Shown: one piece after another, positions 1 through 5,489 of the stretch | Layout: the number at the start of each line of letters is the position of its first letter | Position numbering within the stretch: position 1 is the first letter of the stretch | NCBI GenBank assembly: GCA_947381255.1 | Contig: CANCUC010000067.1 | Span: forward strand, 1-5,489 | Reading direction: 5' to 3' | Source: Actinomycetota bacterium | GTDB taxonomy: Bacteria > Actinomycetota > Actinomycetes > Nanopelagicales > Nanopelagicaceae | DNA: 5,489 nt | Made by a program: the position numbers and the translations under genes | Notes under the pieces: model-generated | What the model saw: only the letters and a program-made list of their open reading frames with translations | What the model was told of the DNA's origin: nothing | Databases searched by the model: none

Positions 1-1239
1 CTCGTCTCTCTTGCTGGCTTAATTGGTCGCCCGGTTCTCGCTCCAGATGGTCGAGTAATTGGTCGCTTAGTAGATGTGGTTGTTCGCCATGGCGAGGAGA
101 CCTATCCACCAGTTTCAGGCTTGATTGTAAAAGTTGCTAACCATAAATCTTTTATTAACGGTGCGCGTATCTCAGAGCTGACTCCAAGTTCGATCACTCT
201 CTCATCGACAAAGATCAATTTAGAACAGTATTCACGTCGCCCCGGAGAATCTCTCTTAGATGCAGATGTGCTTGATCACCAGATTGTCGATGTTGATGGA
301 CTTCGAGTAGTTCGCACCTCTGATCTCTATCTCGCACCATTTAATAAGGAAGTACGAGTTGTTGGCGTTGATATCTCTTTCGTATCTTTCTTGCGTCGCC
401 TCTTTCCAGGATCCCTTTCACGTAGACCAACTCCTGACCATGTTCTCGATTGGGCTTCAGTTGCCTCCCTTACAGATTCAACCGGCGTAGTTCGGACATC
501 TGGAACTCGCTCAGCACTCAGCCAACTTCGTCCTGCTGACCTTGCAGATTTAATTGAAGACCTTGCAGGTCGCGAGCAAGGTGCCTTGATCGAAATGTTG
601 GATCCAGATCTTGCTGCAGATGCTCTGGAAGAGATGGAAGATGACGAGCTTGAAGGTCTGCTCCGTGGATTGTCTGCAGAGCGTTCAGCCGAGTTGCTCG
701 CACGTATGGAACCTGATGAATCGGCAGAAGTTTTGCGTGACTTGGATGATGAACACCGCGAGAGCATCTTGAGCGCAATGGAGAGCGGAACAGCAAAGCA
801 ACTTCGCCAACTTGTCTCATTTGATGAAGAGTTGGCAGGCGGAATCATGACCACTCACATTTTGATTGTGAAGAGCAGTTCGACAGTCGCCGATGCACTG
901 AAACTTCTTGTTGAAAATAGAGAGCGTGAGAGCTCCGATGGTGTGGTTGTAGTTGATGGTAAGGGCAAGCTTCTCGACCATATTCAAACGGTTGAGCTCA
1001 TTGCTGCACCTGCGGACAGTCTCGTCTCTGATTTGATGGCAAAGCCATTCCCAACCGCTGTATCTATCGATACTCCCATCGATGAAGTAGTTGAAGAGTT
1101 TTCAAATAACCGTGGATCTTCCATCATCGTTATCGATGAGAAGAACAAGCCGATTGGTCGAATTCTGGCCGATGACTTGGTCGATGCGCTCTCACAAGGC
1201 AGAGGCCTCTTCTCGCAGGGTGGAGTAAATCGTTCATGA
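1..1239 (+). CDS. PRC-barrel / MgtE-N / CBS domain protein without a channel domain (5' partial)
   Basis: The frame is open from base 1, so the gene begins upstream. The GTG at 76 is internal, because the residues before it (GLIGRPVLAPDGRVIGRLVD) already form a PRC-barrel strand pattern. Counting residues from base 1, a PRC-barrel-like module lies at about 5-75 and a second, weaker one at about 85-135. An MgtE N-terminal helical superhelix lies at about 175-283, with the typical ADLADLIEDL, LDPDLAADALEEME and MEPDESAEVLRDLDDE repeats. A CBS pair follows at about 283-400. The protein stops there, so the membrane channel domain of MgtE is absent and the product should be soluble. In true MgtE the N and CBS domains bind Mg2+ and gate the channel; by inference this protein senses Mg2+ or a nucleotide and acts on a partner. 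Its stop overlaps the start of the transporter gene (ATGA), suggesting translational coupling. Domain calls are confident; the role is inferred. It should not be called a transporter. Confidence 0.9.
   Translation, partial: LVSLAGLIGRPVLAPDGRVIGRLVDVVVRHGEETYPPVSGLIVKVANHKSFINGARISELTPSSITLSSTKINLEQYSRRPGESLLDADVLDHQIVDVDGLRVVRTSDLYLAPFNKEVRVVGVDISFVSFLRRLFPGSLSRRPTPDHVLDWASVASLTDSTGVVRTSGTRSALSQLRPADLADLIEDLAGREQGALIEMLDPDLAADALEEMEDDELEGLLRGLSAERSAELLARMEPDESAEVLRDLDDEHRESILSAMESGTAKQLRQLVSFDEELAGGIMTTHILIVKSSSTVADALKLLVENRERESSDGVVVVDGKGKLLDHIQTVELIAAPADSLVSDLMAKPFPTAVSIDTPIDEVVEEFSNNRGSSIIVIDEKNKPIGRILADDLVDALSQGRGLFSQGGVNRS
1217..1225 (+). promoter_or_regulatory. Ribosome binding site for the NRAMP-type transporter
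   Basis: AGGGTGGAG lies inside the end of the upstream gene and ends 10 bases before the ATG at 1236. This purine-rich match to the anti-Shine-Dalgarno sequence supports that start, which overlaps the preceding stop codon. Confidence 0.55.
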
Positions 1240-2486
1240 CACAAATAAATATCCCTAGCGGCCGCAAACTGCGCTTAGCTGCATTCCTCGCCGTGATGGG
1301 ACCGGGAGTGATTGCTGGGCTCTCTGATGATGATCCAGCAGGTATTACTACTTACTCACAACTGGGAGCGCAATTTGGCTACCGCATGCTCTGGGTTCTT
1401 GTTATCTCAACCTTCGCACTCGTCGTCTTTCAAGATCTCGGCGCTCGCATTGGTGTGGTTACTCGCCAAGGTCTTATCGGATTGGTTCGTCAAAAATATG
1501 GAGCTCGTGCAGGAAGTTTTAGCGCAGTTGCTCTCATCCTCGCAAACCTTGGAACTATGACCGCTGAATTTGCCGGCGTCGCTGCAGCAGGACAACTCTT
1601 TGGAATTTCTCGATACATCACCGTACCCATTACCGGAATCTTGATTTCAGCGCTCGTGCTCCGCGGCACCTTTAAGAAAGCCGAGAGAGTCTTCTTCATT
1701 CTCTCTGCCGTCTTTATTTCCTATGTCATTGCAGGATTTATGTCCCACCCTAAGTGGGGGAGTGCCTTGCATGGAATGGTTGTTCCATCGATGCCATTCA
1801 ATCGAGATGCGATCAACATTGCCACCGCAACACTCGGAACAACACTTGCGCCTTGGGGCTTAGCATTTATTCAATCGTATGCAGTCGATAAGCGTCTTAC
1901 GCGAGCAGATCTCAAACTATTACGCGCCGATGTCTGGGTTGGTTCGGCACTCACCGGAATTATCGGTTTCTTCGTTATCGTTACATGCGCTGCAACACTC
2001 AATCACGAGCACATTACAAACATAACCGACGCCTCTCAAGCTGCTCGAGCCCTGCAACCACTTGCTGGAACTCTCGCTAAAGATATTTTTGCCATTGGAA
2101 TTATCGGCGCTGCGCTATTAGCTGCATCCATTCTTCCGCTCTCAACTGCCTACTCGGTAAGTGACCTCACGGGTTCACCAGCAGCGTTAGATGATAAATT
2201 TGAGGAAGCGCCTCTCTTCTACCTCACCTTTGCAGCAATCACAGTGGTTGCCGGCGGATTGATAATGATTCCAGGCGTTTCACTTATTTGGATTCTGATC
2301 TCCTCCCAAATATTAAATGCGATCCTTCTACTTCCACTCTTGGCATATATGTTCGGCATAGCCCGCGATAAGAAATTGATGGGTGAATTCGTGGCCGGAC
2401 CTAAAGCGCTCTCTCTCTATGGAGCGATCATCTCTGTCGTGGCAGTTTGCGTGCTTGCTCAATTCTGGTTCATCTTCAACCTGTGA
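1236..2486 (+). CDS. NRAMP-superfamily divalent metal transporter, divergent (NRMT-like) binding site
   Basis: This is an integral membrane protein of 416 residues with about 11 hydrophobic segments (near 14-28, 47-68, 95-120, 126-143, 151-170, 193-216, 232-253, 280-308, 326-346, 348-375 and 391-415), the NRAMP/SLC11 layout. The family start is clear: GPGVIAGLSDDDPAGITTYS, then GAQFGYRMLW. The canonical TM1 DPGN motif reads D33-P-A-G36 here, so the Asn is lost. The TM6 MPHN motif reads A205-P-W-G208, so the metal-binding Met and the conserved His are lost, and Ile212 sits where a second TM6 His is usual. In TM3 the usual D-L-A-E reads M-T-A-E111. Proton-coupled Mn2+/Fe2+ importers (MntH) keep these residues. 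Their joint loss resembles the NRAMP-related magnesium transporters (NRMT), so Mg2+ or Mn2+ uptake without proton coupling is the likely activity. Membership of the superfamily is secure; the substrate is inferred, helped by the coupled MgtE-N/CBS gene upstream. Confidence 0.9.
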   Translation: MTQINIPSGRKLRLAAFLAVMGPGVIAGLSDDDPAGITTYSQLGAQFGYRMLWVLVISTFALVVFQDLGARIGVVTRQGLIGLVRQKYGARAGSFSAVALILANLGTMTAEFAGVAAAGQLFGISRYITVPITGILISALVLRGTFKKAERVFFILSAVFISYVIAGFMSHPKWGSALHGMVVPSMPFNRDAINIATATLGTTLAPWGLAFIQSYAVDKRLTRADLKLLRADVWVGSALTGIIGFFVIVTCAATLNHEHITNITDASQAARALQPLAGTLAKDIFAIGIIGAALLAASILPLSTAYSVSDLTGSPAALDDKFEEAPLFYLTFAAITVVAGGLIMIPGVSLIWILISSQILNAILLLPLLAYMFGIARDKKLMGEFVAGPKALSLYGAIISVVAVCVLAQFWFIFNL

Positions 2487-2497
2487 CGCGATAATCG

Positions 2498-3397
2498 ATG
2501 AGTTCAAAAGTTCACGAACATACCGCTCTTCCGCAGGGCCGCGATATTCCATTCCTCATTGCAGGGATTTTTGGAATCGGCTCTTCTGGTCCGCTTATTG
2601 CAAAGAGTTCCATGCCTATCTCCACGCTGGTCTTCTGGCGCAACCTTGGTGGAGCTCTCATCATGGCGCCCTTTGCAATTAAAAGCGGTGAACTGACGGC
2701 GAAGAAGAATCGCAGATTGCTCCTTATTTCAGCTTTAGCGGGCGTCTTTCTCGCCGCTCACTTCTTGGCATTCTTCGCTTCAATGCGGTTCACGACAGTT
2801 GCCGCCGGAACGGCTCTTGCCGCGCTGCAACCGATCTTCGCTGCGCTCTACATGAAATTTAAAGGGGCGAAGATCTCATCCCAATCTTTAGCGGGAATGG
2901 TTCTAGCTTTCGCCTCATTGCTCCTCATCACTGGTGTTGATTTCACCGTCTCCACGAGGGCATTCCTCGGAGATCTCTTTGGAATCCTCTGCGGCGCACT
3001 TGCCGCCGCTTACATGATTATTGGCTCTGGTGTTCAAAAATCGCTGGCCACTTCTACTTACACGACAGTTTGCTTTGCTTCTTGCGCTCTCACAACTCTC
3101 ATCGTGAGTTTCTTTACCGGATCTGCACTTCTGCATTTCCCTGGTGTGCAGTGGCTCTATCTCCTTGGGCTGATCATCGGCGCGCAATTCTTAGGGCACA
3201 CACTTTTCAACATGACTTTAAAGAGAGTCTCTCCCGTAGTCGTCTCCCTCATCGTATTTTTCGAGGTTCCGGTCTCGGCGATTATTGCCTGGGCTTGGCT
3301 ACATCAACATCCATCAGCTGGAACCATTCCTGGAATTATTGGATTGTTGATTGGATGCGCCATCTTTGTCTTGAGAAATAAGGTGGAAAGTGATTGA
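2498..3397 (+). CDS. EamA/DMT-family transporter
   Basis: This inner-membrane protein of 299 residues has about ten hydrophobic helices arranged as two tandem EamA domains (about 17-146 and 157-288), the usual size and layout of drug/metabolite transporters related to RhaT, YdcZ and PecM. The first half ends with the typical AGTALAALQPIFAALY stretch (about 103-118). The second ends with the matching SPVVVSLIVFFEVPVSAIIA block (about 245-264) and a glycine-rich last helix. Charged ends (KNRR near 70-73, RNKVESD at the C terminus) fit cytosolic loops. Family members export or import amino acids, nucleosides or other small metabolites, and the substrate cannot be read from sequence. The ATG at 2498 is the only reasonable start, since the frame is closed at the TAA just upstream and the next Met is in a helix. 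It lies 11 bases after the transporter stop without a recognisable Shine-Dalgarno, so it may rely on coupling. Confidence 0.9.
   Translation: MSSKVHEHTALPQGRDIPFLIAGIFGIGSSGPLIAKSSMPISTLVFWRNLGGALIMAPFAIKSGELTAKKNRRLLLISALAGVFLAAHFLAFFASMRFTTVAAGTALAALQPIFAALYMKFKGAKISSQSLAGMVLAFASLLLITGVDFTVSTRAFLGDLFGILCGALAAAYMIIGSGVQKSLATSTYTTVCFASCALTTLIVSFFTGSALLHFPGVQWLYLLGLIIGAQFLGHTLFNMTLKRVSPVVVSLIVFFEVPVSAIIAWAWLHQHPSAGTIPGIIGLLIGCAIFVLRNKVESD
3380..3386 (+). promoter_or_regulatory. Ribosome binding site fixing the GTG start of the PHP gene
   Basis: AAGGTGG sits in the last codons of the EamA gene. Its AAGG core is 6 bases before the GTG at 3390. It supports a GTG start that puts the catalytic HxH motif at residues 5-7, as is normal for PHP proteins. 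Confidence 0.6.
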
Positions 3398-4235
3398 TCT
3401 TCATACGCATTCCAATTTCAGTGATGGCACTGATACTCCCACTCATCTGATCAATAAGGCGCACGCGGCAGGACTAACAGGAATCGCTCTCACTGACCAT
3501 GACACAGTTGCGGGATGGGATGAGGCGGTTGATCACTTGCGTCCAGGCTTATCACTCATTCTTGGTGCTGAAATATCTTGCCAAACTGAAGATGGCATTA
3601 GTGTGCATATGCTTGGACTCTTATTTGATCGCGAGAATCAAGAACTAACAGAGATGATGGCAAGAACGCGGGATAACAGAATTGGTCGGATGGCGAAGAT
3701 AATCGCCAGACTCAACGCGGCAGATTACGAAATCACCATGGAAGATGTTGAGGCGCAGTTGAGCGAGGGGGCGACTCTTGGAAGACCACACCTGGCAGAT
3801 GCCTTAGTTGCCAAGGGCTACATGAAGTCACGTGATCAGGTCTTCGCGGAGATTCTCCATAATGATTCGCCCTTTTACGTCTCCCATTACTCACCAACTC
3901 CTGAGGTAGCCATAGCCCACATCAAGGCAGCCGGTGGGGTTGCCGTTATCGCGCATGCGATGTCATCACTTCGAGGTCGAGTGGTCTCTGAAGATAGCTT
4001 TACAAGCTATGTAGAGGCTGGTCTCGATGGGATCGAAGTTTTTCACCGTGATCACACGCTGCCAAACCGCGAATTGCTCTCTCGCATCGCTGATGATTTT
4101 GGGTTAGTGAAGACTGGCTCGAGTGATTATCACGGCAATGGGAAACTCAATCAGTTAGCGGAATGCGAGACTGATCTTCTTGAGTTTGAAAAGCTTGAGG
4201 CGCGGGCTAATGCGCGTCGGGTTATAAAGAGGTAA
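3390..4235 (+). CDS. PHP-domain metal-dependent phosphoesterase (RNase AM / YciV-like)
   Basis: This cytosolic enzyme of 281 residues carries a complete PHP active site: H5-x-H7, D12 in the SDG motif, T35-D-H37-D, E61 in GAEIS, H73, R132-P-H134, H189 in IAHAM, and D246-Y-H248 near the end. These are the ligands of a two- or three-metal centre. A helical insertion at about 83-165 lies between the halves of the barrel, as in the E. coli YciV (RNase AM, 5'-3' exoribonuclease) and nucleoside 3',5'-bisphosphate phosphatase group, whose members are about 270-295 residues. Likely substrates are therefore 3',5'-bisphosphonucleotides or the 5' ends of short RNAs. The length and lack of a polymerase or HisK-type region argue against DnaE or histidinol phosphatase. 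The GTG start overlaps the EamA stop by 8 bases, making it the last gene of the plus-strand run. The 3' end overlaps the convergent DUF3107 gene by 14 bases. Family is certain; the exact substrate is inferred. Confidence 0.92.
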   Translation: MIDLHTHSNFSDGTDTPTHLINKAHAAGLTGIALTDHDTVAGWDEAVDHLRPGLSLILGAEISCQTEDGISVHMLGLLFDRENQELTEMMARTRDNRIGRMAKIIARLNAADYEITMEDVEAQLSEGATLGRPHLADALVAKGYMKSRDQVFAEILHNDSPFYVSHYSPTPEVAIAHIKAAGGVAVIAHAMSSLRGRVVSEDSFTSYVEAGLDGIEVFHRDHTLPNRELLSRIADDFGLVKTGSSDYHGNGKLNQLAECETDLLEFEKLEARANARRVIKR

Positions 4236-4473
4236 ATCCAACCTTTTGATCGGTGGTGTCGCCGATTTCCAGGTAAGAGATCTTGCTTGCAGGAACCAGA
4301 ATTACTCGATCTTTAATATCGGTAAGTTCTAGAGTCTTGTTGCCTGAAATTGCTTCCTTAGCAAGCTCAATTACCTTCTCGGATGCGAGAGCAACTTCAA
4401 AGTGGAGTTCCTGCGAGGTCTCGCTAATTCCAACGCGGACCGTCGTCTTTTCTGATGATTCTTTCTTTGCCAT
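4222..4473 (-). CDS. DUF3107 domain protein (TB9.4 / Rv3208A-like)
   Basis: This small protein of 83 residues has no signal peptide or membrane segment. After a charged, lysine-rich N terminus (1-9) comes the family pattern: a strand TVRVGISE, a second strand with LHFEVA, a helix SEKVIELAKEAIS, then LELTDIKDRVILVPASKISYLEIG, and an end VGFTSL. It corresponds to M. tuberculosis TB9.4 (Rv3208A), a member of an actinobacterial family of unknown function whose order of secondary structure here is compact alpha/beta. It lies one base downstream of the tetR stop with no clear Shine-Dalgarno in the last tetR codons, so co-transcription and translational coupling with the regulator are likely. The same order, tetR then DUF3107, is seen in mycobacteria, suggesting linked roles. 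Its stop lies inside the end of the convergent PHP gene. I recognise the family confidently but can assign no biochemical function. Confidence 0.88.
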   Translation of the reverse strand: MAKKESSEKTTVRVGISETSQELHFEVALASEKVIELAKEAISGNKTLELTDIKDRVILVPASKISYLEIGDTTDQKVGFTSL

Positions 4474-4474
4474 G

Positions 4475-5098
4475 TTATGAGTTTAGTGGCTTGCTGATAC
4501 GACGGAAACCTGAAATTCCGCGCCACTGCAAGCTTGCAACCAGCTTCACGGCGAGGTCGCGATCTATCTTTCCGTCACGAGCCAGCCAATGTCTGGCCGT
4601 GGTCTGAGCCGTACCGATAAGTCCAACTGCAAGCATCATCGCTGATTCTTGAGAAATTCCAGTATCTGTAGTGATCGCCTCGCTAAATGCCAAGGCGCAG
4701 TCATATGACATCTTGTTAAGTCTCTCGCGAACCTGAGGCTCGACCGCCATATCGCTCTCAAAGAGCAACCTAAAGGCTTCACCCTCGCGATTAATAAAAT
4801 CGAAGTAGGCATTTACCGTGGCCAATACTCGACCGGCATTATCTGTTGTCGACGCGACTGCGGCACGAATATCTGTGACGAGGTACTCGCAATGGATGTC
4901 GAGCACCGCAAGGTAGAGATCTAACTTTGAGGGAAAATGTTGATAGAGCACAGGCTTGCTTACATTCGCTTGATCTGCGATTTCATCCATCGCGGCGGAG
5001 TGATAGCCGGCGGCTGTGAACACCTCGAGCGCCGCGGTTAAGAGGGTTGCACGTCTCTCATCGCGGGGTAGGCGAACTTTTTCCTCGTTCATTAGCAC
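4475..5098 (-). CDS. TetR/AcrR-family transcriptional regulator (Rv3208-like)
   Basis: This cytosolic DNA-binding protein has 207 residues from the GTG at 5098, or 205 from the ATG at 5092. The N-terminal TetR domain spans about 12-60: RDERRATLLTAALEVFTAAG, then MDEIADQANVSKPVLYQHFPSK, a near-consensus helix-turn-helix ending in the YxHFxxK signature. Residues 65-200 form the all-helical ligand and dimer domain, which gives no clue to the ligand. A weak GGGA lies 7 bases before the GTG and 13 before the ATG. The ATG is also possible, since it follows a TAGCAT element by 7 bases, as expected of a leaderless start. Sequence and position beside DUF3107 match M. tuberculosis Rv3208. It is divergent from mshB across a short gap holding two dyads, so it may regulate itself and mshB. 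TetR proteins are usually repressors released by a small ligand; neither the target nor the ligand can be told from here. Confidence 0.92.
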   Translation of the reverse strand: MLMNEEKVRLPRDERRATLLTAALEVFTAAGYHSAAMDEIADQANVSKPVLYQHFPSKLDLYLAVLDIHCEYLVTDIRAAVASTTDNAGRVLATVNAYFDFINREGEAFRLLFESDMAVEPQVRERLNKMSYDCALAFSEAITTDTGISQESAMMLAVGLIGTAQTTARHWLARDGKIDRDLAVKLVASLQWRGISGFRRISKPLNS

Positions 5099-5110
5099 GA
5101 TGCTATCCCA

Positions 5111-5133
5111 TCATTCATAATGAGCGCATGAAT
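5111..5133. promoter_or_regulatory. Overlapping inverted repeats between tetR and mshB, candidate TetR operator
   Basis: Two perfect dyads overlap here. TCATT-CAT-AATGA occupies 5111-5123, and ATTCAT-N9-ATGAAT occupies 5113-5133, running into the first codons of mshB. They cover the mshB -10 element and lie just upstream of the tetR start, which is where an autoregulating TetR repressor would bind. The arms are short and AT-rich, so chance is not excluded. Confidence 0.35.
5116..5121 (+). promoter_or_regulatory. Putative -10 element for a leaderless mshB transcript
   Basis: CATAAT matches the sigma70/SigA -10 consensus at five of six bases and ends 6 bases before the mshB ATG at 5128. The expected transcription start therefore falls on or next to the A of the start codon, giving a leaderless mRNA, which is common in actinobacteria. 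No Shine-Dalgarno is seen before the ATG, in keeping with this. The -35 region (TAGCAC at 5093-5098) is poor. Confidence 0.45.
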
Positions 5134-5489
5134 CAGCAGCCCGCTAAGCGACTTCTCTTAGTCCATGCCCATCCGGATGATGAAACTATCAACAATGGTG
5201 CAACGATGGCTGCATATGCTGCTGCCGGAGTCGGGGTTACCCTCGTAACCTGTACTCGCGGCGAAGAGGGAGAGGTCTTAGTCCCAGCGCTGGAACACCT
5301 AGCGGCGACCCGTGAAAATGCTCTCGGCCCTTATCGTGAAATTGAGTTAGCCGATGCGATGAAAGCACTCGGCGTGAGCGATCATCTCTTTCTCGGAGCG
5401 CCTGAACGCAAGTACCGCGATAGCGGAATGATGGGAACTCCACCGAATGAGAATCCAGAGTGTTTTTGGAGAGCCGAACTCGATGAGGC
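5128..5489 (+). CDS. mshB: Mycothiol biosynthesis deacetylase MshB (3' partial)
   Basis: The first 120 codons of a gene that continues past the window are present, against roughly 290-300 residues in the family. MshB is a cytosolic zinc enzyme that removes the acetyl group from GlcNAc-Ins to give GlcN-Ins, the second enzymatic hydrolysis-type step of mycothiol synthesis before MshC adds cysteine. The visible sequence carries the LmbE/PIG-L signature H13-A-H15-P-D17-D18-E19, in which H15 and D18 are zinc ligands and D17 is the catalytic base by analogy with M. tuberculosis (H13, D16, D15). It also has the VTCTRGEEGEV block (about 43-53) and the RDSGMMGTP segment (about 98-106). These last two blocks separate MshB from other LmbE-like deacetylases such as Mca, though a sister assignment is not wholly excluded until the third zinc His is seen. 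The ATG at 5128 is the only plausible start. It is transcribed divergently from tetR, whose product may regulate it. Confidence 0.9.
   Translation, partial: MNQQPAKRLLLVHAHPDDETINNGATMAAYAAAGVGVTLVTCTRGEEGEVLVPALEHLAATRENALGPYREIELADAMKALGVSDHLFLGAPERKYRDSGMMGTPPNENPECFWRAELDE

Noticed and set aside
76..78. GTG as the start of the first gene
   Set aside because: The same frame is open to base 1 and the residues before it complete a PRC-barrel-like strand, so this codon is internal.
327..854. Antisense 175-codon open frame, rich in Ser and Arg
   Set aside because: It is the mirror of the MgtE-N/CBS coding sequence, is low in complexity, has no domain pattern, and the sense strand encodes an unmistakable protein.
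1236..2486. Naming the transporter mntH
   Set aside because: The Met and His of the MPHN motif and the Asn of DPGN are replaced, so a proton-coupled Mn2+ importer is not supported.
3390..4235. Histidinol phosphatase or a DNA polymerase PHP domain
   Set aside because: Length, the mid-protein helical insertion and the C-terminal SSDYHG pattern fit stand-alone YciV-like phosphoesterases better.
5111..5123. Dyad read as an intrinsic terminator
   Set aside because: The stem is five AT-rich pairs with no T-run, and it lies between divergent starts, where no terminator is expected.
5237..5443. Minus-strand 68-codon open frame near the right edge
   Set aside because: It is antisense to mshB, whose plus-strand frame carries the AHPDDE and GEEGEV motifs.

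Overview
The window looks like chromosomal DNA of a free-living actinobacterium with a base composition near 50% GC and very tightly packed genes. Two things point to Actinobacteria: an unmistakable start of mshB (mycothiol biosynthesis), and a TetR regulator followed by a DUF3107 gene, the arrangement of Rv3208 and Rv3208A (TB9.4) in Mycobacterium tuberculosis. The moderate GC and overlapping genes would fit a streamlined freshwater lineage such as the acI group (Nanopelagicales). That placement is inference; no marker gene for it is present.

Layout. Positions 1-4235 hold four plus-strand genes read as one probable operon. They are a 5'-truncated soluble protein with PRC-barrel, MgtE-N and CBS domains; an NRAMP-superfamily metal transporter overlapping it by 4 bases (ATGA); an EamA/DMT transporter 11 bases later; and a PHP-domain phosphoesterase overlapping that by 8 bases. 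From 4222 the minus strand holds DUF3107 and its upstream partner, the TetR regulator, separated by one base. This pair converges on the PHP gene with a 14-base tail-to-tail overlap. A divergent gap of about 30 bases, containing two overlapping dyads and a promoter-like -10, separates tetR from mshB, which runs off the right edge at 5489. No stretch over 300 bases lacks a gene, and I saw no RNA gene, mobile element, CRISPR array or clear intrinsic terminator.

How the genes may work together. The first two genes pair the cytosolic Mg2+-sensing modules of an MgtE channel, without the channel, with a permease of a different fold. That permease lacks the canonical NRAMP metal-selecting methionine and the proton-pathway histidines. 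The pair reads most naturally as a sensor plus Mg2+- or Mn2+-type transporter, although automatic annotation would probably say MgtE and MntH. The other genes look like housekeeping functions: metabolite export, nucleotide or RNA-end turnover, a conserved actinobacterial regulator pair, and thiol biosynthesis.
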